Positions 6,749-13,826 of a stretch of 13,851 bases of DNA are shown one piece after another. A model generated the notes under the pieces. That model saw only the letters and a program-made list of their open reading frames with translations. It ran no database searches and was not told the DNA's origin. Each line of letters begins with the position of its first letter. Position 1 is the first letter of the stretch. A program made the position numbers and the translations under genes. Origin of the DNA: CAZYYO01 sp964650965 (GTDB lineage: Bacteria; Bacillota; Clostridia; Lachnospirales; Lachnospiraceae); contig CAZYYO010000059.1 of the NCBI GenBank assembly GCA_964650965.1, forward strand, positions 1-13,851, in the 5' to 3' direction.

Positions 6749-8123
6749 ACTTTTCTAAATATTCTTTTTCCAGGGCTATCACCTGTTCCATGGCCTGCTT
6801 TCCAGGTGCTCCAATAGTAAGACGTTTATTGACACAGGTATCCATGGAAATGGCATCATAGATATCTTCTTCAAAAACAGGTGAAATACTTTGCAGCTCT
6901 GCAAGTGTCATATCATCAATGGAAATGTTTCGTTCAATACAGTAAAGCACTACCCGTCCAATAATACCATGAGCATCTCTAAATGGTACGCCATGATTTA
7001 CCAGATAATCTGCAGCATCTGTTGCATTGGTAAAGCCATTCTTAGCACTGGCTTCCATGTTTTCCTTCTTAAATCTCATAGTTGCCAGCATTCCATTAAA
7101 CAGGGCAATACATCCCTTGGCGGTGTCCATTGCATCAAATGCCAGTTCCTTATCTTCCTGCATATCCTTATTATAAGCCAGTGGAATTCCCTTCATAGTG
7201 GTAAGCAATGACATTAATGCTCCATACACCCGGCCTGTCTTTCCACGAACCAGCTCGGCAATGTCTGGATTCTTCTTCTGAGGCATAATACTGCTTCCGG
7301 TACTGTATGCATCATCAATTTCCACAAACTGATACTCGTTGGAATTCCAGATAATCACCTCTTCTGAAAAACGGCTCAAATGCATCATAATCGTAGATAA
7401 TGCTGACAGAAATTCAATTAAATAATCCCGGTCACTGACACCGTCCATACTATTTAAGGTAGGACCGTAAAAGCCCAATAGCTCTGCTGTATATTCCCGG
7501 TCCAAGGGGTAGGTGGTTCCGGCCAGTGCACCAGAACCTAATGGGCAATAATTCATTCGTTCATAAATATCATGGAGACGAAGACGGTCCCTTTTAAACA
7601 TTTCAAAATACGCACCCATGTGATGTGCCAGTGTAATGGGCTGTGCCTTCTGTAAATGTGTAAAGCCTGGCATAATGGTGTCGGTATTTTCTTCCATAAT
7701 ACGAAGAATCGTTCCAAGAAATTCCTTTAAAAGTTCATCGGTGTTTTGAATCTGCGCTCTGGTGTAAAGGCGCATATCCAGTGCCACCTGGTCATTTCTG
7801 CTTCTTCCTGTATGAAGCTTCTTGCCTGGATTACCAATTCGATCAATCAGATTAGCTTCTACAAAGCTGTGAATATCTTCATATTCATCGGTAATCATCA
7901 GGCTGCCATCCTTCACATCCTTTTCAATACCATCCAACCCGGCAAGGATTTCATCCTTCTCCTGTGTAGTCAAAATTCCCTGTTTTGCCAGCATTTTCAC
8001 ATGCGCCCGGCTTCCTGCCACATCTTCTGCAAAGAATTTCTGATCAAAGCTGATGGATGCATTAAAATTATAAACAAGCTTGTCTGTTTCCTTGGTGAAT
8101 CTTCCACCCCATAATTGTGCCAT
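6747..8123 (-). CDS. argH: Argininosuccinate lyase
   Basis: A 458-residue fumarase/aspartase-superfamily enzyme that splits argininosuccinate into arginine and fumarate, the last step of arginine synthesis. It begins MAQLWGGRFTKETDKLVYNFNA-like family sequence and carries HTGRSRNDQVA (104-114), GFTHLQKAQP (153-162, His156), and the superfamily signature GSSIMPQKKNPD (276-287) with the catalytic serine loop. Length is normal for ArgH. The start at 8123 is supported by AGGAGA nine bases upstream. It lies 44 bases after queH on the same strand with no terminator between, so it is probably co-transcribed with queH and the membrane protein gene. No other arg gene is present in the window. Confidence 0.97.
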   Translation of the reverse strand: MAQLWGGRFTKETDKLVYNFNASISFDQKFFAEDVAGSRAHVKMLAKQGILTTQEKDEILAGLDGIEKDVKDGSLMITDEYEDIHSFVEANLIDRIGNPGKKLHTGRSRNDQVALDMRLYTRAQIQNTDELLKEFLGTILRIMEENTDTIMPGFTHLQKAQPITLAHHMGAYFEMFKRDRLRLHDIYERMNYCPLGSGALAGTTYPLDREYTAELLGFYGPTLNSMDGVSDRDYLIEFLSALSTIMMHLSRFSEEVIIWNSNEYQFVEIDDAYSTGSSIMPQKKNPDIAELVRGKTGRVYGALMSLLTTMKGIPLAYNKDMQEDKELAFDAMDTAKGCIALFNGMLATMRFKKENMEASAKNGFTNATDAADYLVNHGVPFRDAHGIIGRVVLYCIERNISIDDMTLAELQSISPVFEEDIYDAISMDTCVNKRLTIGAPGKQAMEQVIALEKEYLEK

Positions 8124-8167
8124 TGTTAATCTCCTTTTCCTTTTATAATATCTATATGTAAATTTCT

Positions 8168-8803
8168 CTATTTGCTGGTATTCATTGACTGTTCCCTTTC
8201 TCTTTTTGAGAAAACACAGCCGCAGTAATCCTGTCGGTACATGCCATATTCTCTGGACAATTCCACAGACCGTTGATACCCATTTTTCTTCTTAAAATCA
8301 GAAACAAGATAGGATACCCCCACCTTTTGTGCCACGGATTGTCCGATTTCATTTAACCTTTGTGCATCCTTAAGAGGACTGATTGATAAGGTGGTGGTAA
8401 AATAATCCATATGAAGCCTTCGGGCTGCTTCCCCGGCTTCCTCTAGTCGCATCATAAAGCATACGGTACACCTTTTGCCACCTTCCGGCTCTTGCTCTAA
8501 ACCTGCTACCTTCTGATAGAATAATTCTTTATCATAGCTTCCCTCCAGAAATGTTATGGGATGCTTCGCAGGAAACTTCTGAATAAAATGCTCCTGCTCC
8601 TTCACCCGCTTGTAGTATTCTTCCTCCGGATAAATATTGGGATTATAATACAATACAGTAATTCGAAAGAATTGAGACAAATACTCCAATACATAACTAC
8701 TGCATGGTGCACAACAGCTGTGTATCAACAAGGTTGGTACACAGCCGCTGGCAGTAATCTCTTCAATTGTATGATCTAATACCTTCTGGTAATTCTCCTT
8801 CAT
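8168..8803 (-). CDS. queH: Epoxyqueuosine reductase QueH
   Basis: A 211-residue DUF208/QueH protein, the non-cobalamin enzyme that reduces epoxyqueuosine to queuosine at the wobble base of GUN-anticodon tRNAs. Cysteine motifs are all present: HSCCAPCSS (28-36, C30, C31, C34), GKRCTVCFMMRL (109-120, C112, C115), and YRQDYCGCVFS (189-199, C194, C196), consistent with the Fe-S and metal-binding sites known for the family. LYYNPNIYPEEEY (51-63) and TTTLSISPLKD (136-146) are also family-typical. The start at 8803 is 12 bases after the membrane-protein stop; only a weak AGGA lies about 10 bases upstream, so translational coupling is likely. Confidence 0.94.
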   Translation of the reverse strand: MKENYQKVLDHTIEEITASGCVPTLLIHSCCAPCSSYVLEYLSQFFRITVLYYNPNIYPEEEYYKRVKEQEHFIQKFPAKHPITFLEGSYDKELFYQKVAGLEQEPEGGKRCTVCFMMRLEEAGEAARRLHMDYFTTTLSISPLKDAQRLNEIGQSVAQKVGVSYLVSDFKKKNGYQRSVELSREYGMYRQDYCGCVFSKREREQSMNTSK

Positions 8804-8815
8804 ACCAACAATATC

Positions 8816-9160
8816 CTATGCTTCTTTCTTAGATGTCCACAGATATAAGAAGGTAACTGCAGCAATATATACCACTGCCATTAACACCATGAATACGGTC
8901 TTATGTACCATGACGCCAGCTACTACCTGTCCGATTACAATAATACCATGAATCCACAGTGGAATCTGGTTTAACAATGCACAAAGAAGTGCTTCCAATA
9001 CAACAATGGTGCACACTGCAACTAATGGAATCCCCAGCACAAAATAACTAACCAAAATCATCACCAGGGCACCAATCAGAAATATTCCCAGGCTAATCAA
9101 GGGTGTCTGCTGCTTTAACATATCTTTATCTAGCTTTCGTAAATTCATTTTCTCTGCCAT
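8816..9160 (-). CDS. Four-helix membrane protein of unknown function
   Basis: A 114-residue hydrophobic protein with a charged N-terminus (MAEKMNLRKLDKDMLK) and four predicted transmembrane segments at about 22-42, 44-64, 68-85 and 88-108, ending in WTSKKEA. I do not recognise a family. AAAGGAGA just upstream of the ATG at 9160 and the promoter at 9191-9219 make it a real gene. It is first in the run with queH and argH. A queuosine-precursor transporter would be an attractive guess from context, but it is shorter than YhhQ-type or QueT-type carriers and I see no specific motif for it. Confidence 0.8.
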   Translation of the reverse strand: MAEKMNLRKLDKDMLKQQTPLISLGIFLIGALVMILVSYFVLGIPLVAVCTIVVLEALLCALLNQIPLWIHGIIVIGQVVAGVMVHKTVFMVLMAVVYIAAVTFLYLWTSKKEA

Positions 9161-9190
9161 CTCAAATCTCCTTTACGGTATTTTCGTCTC

Positions 9191-9219
9191 ATTATAGCAA
9201 TCTTACTGAAAAAGCACAA
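9191..9219 (-). promoter_or_regulatory. Promoter for membrane protein-queH-argH
   Basis: On the minus strand, TATAAT (9196-9191) is preceded by TGC, making an extended -10. TTGTGC (9219-9214) is 17 bases upstream as a partial -35. The predicted start is near 9184, about 24 bases before the ATG at 9160. It is divergent from the tRNA promoter at 9238-9266. Confidence 0.75.
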
Positions 9220-9237
9220 CTTTTTTGCAAAAAACAA

Positions 9238-9266
9238 TTGCAAAGCTTCCTGGTTTTCTATATAAT
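9238..9266 (+). promoter_or_regulatory. Promoter of the tRNA-Thr gene
   Basis: TTGCAA (9238-9243) and TATAAT (9261-9266) are separated by 17 bases. The expected start, near 9273, is just before the mature tRNA 5' end at 9276. Confidence 0.8.
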
Positions 9267-9275
9267 CATATTGTT

Positions 9276-9348
9276 GCTCCGATAGCTCAGTTGGTAGAGC
9301 ACTTCACTCGTAATGAAGGGGTCATCGGTTCGAGTCCGACTCGGAGCT
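9276..9348 (+). tRNA. tRNA-Thr (anticodon CGT)
   Basis: A complete cloverleaf: acceptor GCTCCGA (9276-9282) pairs with TCGGAGC (9341-9347); D stem GCTC/GAGC; anticodon stem CTTCA/TGAAG around loop CTCGTAA (9307-9313), so the anticodon is CGT (9309-9311), reading ACG; variable loop of five; T loop TTCGAGT. The T stem has one A-C mismatch at its base. The discriminator is T9348 and CCA is not encoded. A promoter precedes it and a hairpin terminator follows. Confidence 0.95.
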
Positions 9349-9367
9349 TTCTAAATATGATTGATTT

Positions 9368-9414
9368 ATAGCGGTTTATCCATTGATTTTACTGGGGTTG
9401 CCGCTATTTTTATT
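9368..9414 (+). terminator. Terminator after tRNA-Thr
   Basis: ATAGCGG (9368-9374) pairs with CCGCTAT (9401-9407) across a 26-base loop, followed by a T-rich run (TTTTATTT). The loop is long for an efficient terminator, but position and U-tract fit. Confidence 0.6.
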
Positions 9415-9622
9415 TCCCTTTTTAATTAATTCATGAATATTCTTTTTCTTTTTAATATAGTCATTTTACAGTCATTTTATAGTCAAAACATTTTTTTCGA
9501 AAAAATGTTGTCAAAACTTTCCTCTATTTTCAACGCTCTGAGCACTATTTTAGTACAAAAGATGTTGTCAAAAACCAAATCAATATTAACAGTATTTTAT
9601 CCACACATTCAATAATCGAAAT
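9415..9622. other. AT-rich spacer with short tandem repeats and a hairpin
   Basis: No coding frame has a ribosome binding site here. The stretch contains an 11-bp tandem repeat starting AGTCATTTTA (9459, 9470, with a partial third unit at 9481). It also has a perfect 10-bp inverted repeat AACATTTTTT/AAAAAATGTT (9487-9496 with 9500-9509), and a 12-mer ATGTTGTCAAAA repeated at 9505-9516 and 9562-9573. GTCAAAA occurs at 9482, 9510 and 9567. It could be a worn attachment site beside the tRNA, or regulatory DNA; the sequence alone does not decide. Confidence 0.5.
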
Positions 9623-10010
9623 CTATGCAAATGCGTAATTCCAATGATTCTTCGTATCCTGGGGGTGTGCGTTCACAAGTGCCTCAAATCCCCCAAACAG
9701 AAACAATATCATAGGAAATCTACTGCTAGAATTTTCAATTTGGGGGAAATGAGTCAAATAAGCAGGTATCTCCTCCAAGAAATATAGATACCCTGGGGCT
9801 GTCGAAAATAATAATCCGAAATTCCTCCAATGATGATAAATCCAAATATAAATCGTCAAGTATCTCCTGTATTTTGGAGGCATTTAACAGATATATCGAT
9901 ATTTCCCCCAAGGAACTGACGATTACAGTTTTATCAAAATACTTCCATCTTTTTATTCCTGCAAATAATTTACTATTTTACACATTATTTCATTGCACAA
10001 AGCACCAAGT
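9623..10010. other. Spacer upstream of potA with nested inverted repeats; no supported gene
   Basis: Three overlapping open frames exist: plus 9730-10029, minus 9735-9977 and minus 9623-9883 (86 codons from an ATG). None has a ribosome binding site or a recognisable domain, and the first two lack a usable start codon. What stands out is base pairing. TTGGGGGAAAT (9740-9750) is perfectly complementary to 9901-9911. Nested inside, CCTCCAA (9772-9778, repeated at 9824-9830) is complementary to TTGGAGG (9874-9880). AATCGTCA (9851-9858) pairs with 9917-9924. TGGGGG (9660-9665) and TTTGGGGG (9739-9746) compete for CCCCCAAA (9690-9697). It may be a structured leader RNA or a decayed gene or element. 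Confidence 0.45.
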
Positions 10011-10016
10011 TATGAT
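10011..10016 (+). promoter_or_regulatory. Possible -10 element before potA
   Basis: TATGAT matches the -10 consensus at five of six bases, 34 bases upstream of the potA start. No convincing -35 lies 16-18 bases upstream (TTGCAC at 9993 is only 12 away), so the potABCD promoter remains unassigned and may lie further upstream. Confidence 0.25.
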
Positions 10017-10050
10017 AAAAAGAATATAGTCAAAATCAGGAGGGTTTACC

Positions 10051-11118
10051 ATGGATTTTATTACATTAGAACACATTTCCAAAAGCTATGATGGAACTTT
10101 AATTCTTGATGATATGAGTCTTTCCATAAAAGAGAACAGTTTTGTCACTTTGCTGGGGCCATCCGGCTGTGGTAAGACCACCACGCTGCGTCTAATTGGC
10201 GGCTTTGAAACGCCGGATGCAGGACGCATTTACTCTGAGGGAAGGGACATTACTGCGCTTCCTCCCAATAAGCGTAAACTGAATACTGTATTCCAGAAGT
10301 ATGCCCTTTTTTCTCATATGACCATTGCAGAAAATATTGCCTTTGGCTTAAAAATTAGTAAGAAAAGCCAGGCTTATATTAACGATAAAATTAAATATGC
10401 CTTAAAGCTGGTAAATCTGGAGGGTTTTGAAAATCGTTCGGTAAATTCTCTTAGTGGAGGACAACAGCAACGAATCGCTATTGCAAGGGCTATTGTAAAT
10501 GAACCTAAGGTTCTTCTTCTTGACGAGCCTCTAGGAGCACTGGACTTGAAACTGAGGCAGGATATGCAGTATGAGCTGATTCGCTTAAAAGAGGAGCTGG
10601 GTATTACCTTCATCTTCGTTACCCATGATCAGGAAGAAGCACTTACCATGTCAGATACCATTGTGGTAATGAACCAGGGCTATATCCAGCAAATTGGCAG
10701 TCCCGAGGACATCTACAATGAACCGGAGAATGCATTTGTTGCTGACTTCATTGGGGAAAGTAACATTATTAATGGTACGATGATTCGGGATGAGCTGGTA
10801 GAATTTCTAGGTACCAAGGTTCCCTGCGTAGATACCGGCTTTGGAGAAAATAAACCTGTGGATGTGGTCATTCGACCGGAGGATGTTGAATTAAAAGAAC
10901 CTGGAATGGGCTTTATGGATGGCGTGGTTACTTCTCTCCTATTTAAAGGGGTGCACTATGAAATCGAAGTTCTGGCTCATGGATATGAATGGTTAATACA
11001 TACAACGGAACTGGTTCCCGTAGGTACCCAGGTAAGTCTTAACGTCATTCCATTTAACATCCAGATTATGCACAAACCGGAATCATCAGATGAGGAGGCG
11101 ACAGAAATTGAAGGGTAA
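10051..11118 (+). CDS. potA: Spermidine/putrescine ABC transporter ATP-binding protein
   Basis: A 355-residue ATPase that powers polyamine import with PotB, PotC and PotD. All nucleotide-binding motifs are intact: Walker A GPSGCGKT (36-43), Q-loop Gln82 in VFQKYALF, signature LSGGQQQR (134-141), Walker B VLLLDEP (154-160) with D-loop GALD, and switch His192 in FVTHDQEEAL. The C-terminal part (about 235-340), with VVIRPEDVEL and GYEWLIHTT, is the TOBE-type regulatory domain typical of PotA/MalK importers. The start at 10051 has AGGAGGG about nine bases upstream. Its 3' end overlaps potB. It is first in potABCD, after a spacer of about 700 bases with no regulator gene. Confidence 0.96.
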   Translation: MDFITLEHISKSYDGTLILDDMSLSIKENSFVTLLGPSGCGKTTTLRLIGGFETPDAGRIYSEGRDITALPPNKRKLNTVFQKYALFSHMTIAENIAFGLKISKKSQAYINDKIKYALKLVNLEGFENRSVNSLSGGQQQRIAIARAIVNEPKVLLLDEPLGALDLKLRQDMQYELIRLKEELGITFIFVTHDQEEALTMSDTIVVMNQGYIQQIGSPEDIYNEPENAFVADFIGESNIINGTMIRDELVEFLGTKVPCVDTGFGENKPVDVVIRPEDVELKEPGMGFMDGVVTSLLFKGVHYEIEVLAHGYEWLIHTTELVPVGTQVSLNVIPFNIQIMHKPESSDEEATEIEG

Positions 11119-11935
11119 ATTCAAGCAACAGCTGTTAGCTGGCCCATATGTACTGTGGATTGTTGGTTTTACCATTCTACCTATCGCTATGATTCTTATT
11201 TATGCCCTGGGTGATGGTAAGGGAGGAATTACCGCCGCAAATATTCTAAGTATCCTACAGCCTATTCATTTAAAAGCACTGGTCACTTCCTTAAAGCTGG
11301 CTTTTATTGCTACATTTGTCTGTCTGATACTGGCCTATCCACTGGCGCTGATTTTAAATAATATCCAACTTAAGCAGAAGGATTTTATTGTCTTTCTATT
11401 TATCCTCCCTATGTGGATGAATTTTATGCTGCGCATCCTTGCATGGCAGTTAATTCTTTCTAATAACGGAATCTTTAACCATGTCCTTTCCTTTTTACAT
11501 TTACCGACACAGCATCTTCTATATACGCAGACTGCTGTTGTTTTTGGAATGGTATATGATTTTCTTCCCTTTATGATACTGCCTATTTATAATGCAGTAT
11601 CCAGAATCAGTCCAGATGTAATTGATGCCGCCAAGGACCTAGGTGCCAATGATTATGTAGTATTGCAAAAAATTACAATTCCATTATCTCTATCCGGGGT
11701 CATCAGCGGAATTATCATGGTATTTGTTCCTTCCCTAACCTCCTTCGTCGTATCTAATCTGCTGGGTGGTGGAAAGGTATTACTCATTGGAAATGTGATA
11801 GAACAGGAATTTATGCAAAGCATGGATTGGAATCTTGGTAGTGGTCTATCTATTATTCTGATGGTGTTTGTATTGTTATCTATGGCATTTACCAATAAAT
11901 TAGATAAAAATGGAGAGGGGGCAATGATATGGTAA
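11108..11935 (+). CDS. potB: Spermidine/putrescine ABC transporter permease PotB
   Basis: An integral membrane permease of the polyamine importer. I choose TTG at 11108 as the start (275 residues, MKGKFKQQLLAGPYV...) because AGGAGG at 11093-11098 sits nine bases upstream. The in-frame ATG at 11090 (281 residues) has no ribosome binding site. The gene overlaps potA by 11 bases. Hydrophobic helices begin with GPYVLWIVGFTILPIAMILI, and the cytoplasmic EAA loop, which docks on PotA, reads DAAKDLGANDYVVLQKITIP (about 173-192 from the TTG start). Length and order fit PotB. Its stop overlaps the potC start. Confidence 0.93.
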   Translation: MKGKFKQQLLAGPYVLWIVGFTILPIAMILIYALGDGKGGITAANILSILQPIHLKALVTSLKLAFIATFVCLILAYPLALILNNIQLKQKDFIVFLFILPMWMNFMLRILAWQLILSNNGIFNHVLSFLHLPTQHLLYTQTAVVFGMVYDFLPFMILPIYNAVSRISPDVIDAAKDLGANDYVVLQKITIPLSLSGVISGIIMVFVPSLTSFVVSNLLGGGKVLLIGNVIEQEFMQSMDWNLGSGLSIILMVFVLLSMAFTNKLDKNGEGAMIW

Positions 11936-12708
11936 ATACAAAAAAAGTTGTCTCCAGATTATATATGGGATTGATTTTTCTTTTCCTGTATCTTCCTATT
12001 ATTGTTTTGATCCTGCTCTCCTTTAACAACTCTGAATCCAGAGCTTATTGGGGCGGTTTTACGCTGCAGTGGTACCACCAGTTGTGGAATAATTCTACCA
12101 TTATGACTGCCCTTTATACCACACTGCGTATCACCTTTGCATCCTCTATTATCGCTACTATTATAGGAACCGCGGCGGCCATGGGTATTTCTGCTATGAG
12201 AAAGCGTAATAAGGCGATTATGCTGGGTGCTACTAATATTCCATTATTAAATGCAGATATTGTAACCGGTATTTCCATGATGCTGCTATTTGTACGTTTT
12301 ACCAATTTAAGCGAGGCTACTGTACTCATTGCACACATAACATTTAATATTCCATACATTATCTTAAATGTTACGCCAAAATTAAATGCATTAAATACCC
12401 AATCCTACGAAGCAGCGCTAGACCTTGGAGCTACACCACTATACGCCTTCTATAAGGTTCTTTGGCCCGAGCTGGTTCCCGGGGTGCTTAGCGGCTTTCT
12501 CATGGCGGTAACCATGTCCTTAGATGATTTCTCCATTACCTATTTCACCAAAGGCCCTGGGGTAAACACCTTATCTACCATGCTGTATACGGAATTACGG
12601 AAAGGAATCCAGCCAGAGTTGTACGCCCTGTCTACAATTCTATTTGTTGTAGCATTCCTACTGCTTCTTGCAATGAATTTCCGCTCCCTTCGCAGCAATG
12701 AAAAATAA
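11929..12708 (+). CDS. potC: Spermidine/putrescine ABC transporter permease PotC
   Basis: The second permease subunit, 259 residues. It overlaps potB by 7 bases, with GGAGAGGGGG just upstream of the start. The N-terminal helix LIFLFLYLPIIVLILLSFNN (15-34) is typical of PotC. The EAA loop EAALDLGATPLYAFYKVLWP (161-180) contacts PotA. SLDDFSITYFTKGPGVNTL (197-215) is a PotC/PotI-family hallmark. About six transmembrane segments are expected. With PotB it forms the heterodimeric channel. Confidence 0.94.
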   Translation: MVNTKKVVSRLYMGLIFLFLYLPIIVLILLSFNNSESRAYWGGFTLQWYHQLWNNSTIMTALYTTLRITFASSIIATIIGTAAAMGISAMRKRNKAIMLGATNIPLLNADIVTGISMMLLFVRFTNLSEATVLIAHITFNIPYIILNVTPKLNALNTQSYEAALDLGATPLYAFYKVLWPELVPGVLSGFLMAVTMSLDDFSITYFTKGPGVNTLSTMLYTELRKGIQPELYALSTILFVVAFLLLLAMNFRSLRSNEK

Positions 12709-12709
12709 C

Positions 12710-12724
12710 TGCCTCTTAGAGGCA
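12710..12724 (+). other. Small intercistronic hairpin between potC and potD
   Basis: TGCCTC (12710-12715) pairs with GAGGCA (12719-12724) around a 3-base loop, beginning two bases after the potC stop. No U-run follows, and the potD ribosome binding site GGAGG comes shortly after, so it is not a terminator. It could block exonucleases and help set a different level for the binding protein than for the membrane subunits; that is inference. Confidence 0.5.
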
Positions 12725-12747
12725 TTACAAATTGGAGGAATAAATAG

Positions 12748-13797
12748 ATGAAACACAAGTCATTGGTTCTATTACTGGGTGTTCTCATATGCACTTCGCT
12801 CACCGGCTGTGGGGAGAAGAAAAAAGACTCCAGTCTTGTTGTTTTAAATTATGGAAAATACATTGAGCCCTCAGTGATCCAGGAGTTTGAGGACACCTAC
12901 GGTATTGATGTAAAATATGAAGAATACGAAAGTCCGGAAGAAATGTATACCAAATATAAGGCCGGCTCTATTGATTACGATGTCATCTGTACCTCCGATT
13001 ATATGGTAGAGAAATTAATTGGGGAAGATGAGCTTCTCCCTATTGATATGGACCATTTGTCCAATCTAGATAACATTGATCAGCGTTTTATGGATTTATC
13101 TCGAACCTTTGATCCTGATAATCAGTATTCCGTCCCCTACTTCTATGGAACGGTTGGTATCCTGTATAATACCAAAATGGTTTCAGAACCTGTGGACAGC
13201 TGGGATATTCTATGGGACGAGGAATATAAAGGCTCCATCATCATGGAAAACAGTGTTCGGGATGCATTTCTTGTTCCGCTGCGCCGCCTGGGATATTCCA
13301 TTAACACCACAAGCACCGGGGAATTAGATCGGGCCTTACAGGAGTTGGAGTGCCAAAAACAATTGGTATATGCATATCTGGTGGATGAGACAGCAGATGC
13401 AATGATTGCAAATGATGCTGCTCTCGCTGTTGTTTATTCTGGTGAAGCAGCAACTGCCATGGAATATAATGAGGATCTTGCCTATGTAGTTCCCAAAGAG
13501 GGCTCCAATATCTGGATTGATTCCTGGTTTGTACCCAAAACATGTCAGCATTATGACGAAGCCATGCTATGGATTGATTTTCTCTGTGATAAGCAGGTGG
13601 CTATGGATAACTTCAACTATGTGTGGTATGCCACTCCTAATACTGGTGTACTGGATGCGTTAAGTGAAGAAGAAAAAGAAGATGAAACAATTTTTCCTAC
13701 AGATGAGACCCTAGATAACTGCGTTGTTTATAAAACCTATGATAATAAATTAAACAGTTATTTAAATCAGCTTTGGAAGAAATTAAAATCTTATTAA
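12748..13797 (+). CDS. potD: Polyamine ABC transporter substrate-binding lipoprotein
   Basis: A 349-residue binding lipoprotein. The signal peptide (1-20) ends in lipobox LTGC with Cys21 as the lipidated residue, so it is anchored outside the membrane. The mature part aligns by eye with E. coli PotD: LNYGKYI (33-39), TSDYMVEKL (82-90), NQYSVPYFYGTVGILYN (125-141), EEYKGSI (158-164), WIDSWFVP (256-263), ATPN (295-298) and IFPTDETL (315-322). The aromatic/acidic residues Trp256, Asp258 and Tyr294 of the polyamine site are kept. Others differ: Tyr35 and Tyr230 stand where E. coli has Trp, and SVRD (169-172) where it has DARE. Polyamine binding is likely; spermidine versus putrescine preference is open. 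The start has GGAGG nine to ten bases upstream. Confidence 0.94.
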   Translation: MKHKSLVLLLGVLICTSLTGCGEKKKDSSLVVLNYGKYIEPSVIQEFEDTYGIDVKYEEYESPEEMYTKYKAGSIDYDVICTSDYMVEKLIGEDELLPIDMDHLSNLDNIDQRFMDLSRTFDPDNQYSVPYFYGTVGILYNTKMVSEPVDSWDILWDEEYKGSIIMENSVRDAFLVPLRRLGYSINTTSTGELDRALQELECQKQLVYAYLVDETADAMIANDAALAVVYSGEAATAMEYNEDLAYVVPKEGSNIWIDSWFVPKTCQHYDEAMLWIDFLCDKQVAMDNFNYVWYATPNTGVLDALSEEEKEDETIFPTDETLDNCVVYKTYDNKLNSYLNQLWKKLKSY

Positions 13798-13826
13798 AAA
13801 TTAATAGATATTTATAAATTTTTAAT
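13793..13826 (+). terminator. AT-rich inverted repeat after potD, possible terminator
   Basis: ATTAAAAATT (13793-13802) and AATTTTTAAT (13817-13826) form a perfect 10-bp inverted repeat that overlaps the potD stop codon. There are no G-C pairs and no T-run after it, so it would be a weak terminator. The real one may lie beyond the window. Confidence 0.3.

Noticed and set aside
6891..7211. 106-codon plus-strand frame opposite argH
   Set aside because: It is a shadow of argH, whose motifs are unambiguous on the other strand.
7746..8114. 122-codon plus-strand frame opposite the 5' part of argH
   Set aside because: Cysteine- and histidine-rich translation with no start signal; antisense shadow of argH.
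9459..9573. CRISPR-like repeat array
   Set aside because: Repeats are 7-12 bases, imperfect and irregularly spaced, with no uniform spacers and no cas genes.
9623..9883. 86-codon minus-strand frame with ATG at 9883
   Set aside because: There is no ribosome binding site, a stop codon directly precedes the ATG, no family is recognised, and other overlapping frames are equally open. Kept only as part of the spacer description.
9740..9911. MITE with 11-bp terminal inverted repeats
   Set aside because: No target-site duplication flanks the arms, and the match stops sharply at 11 bp; a structured RNA fits as well or better.
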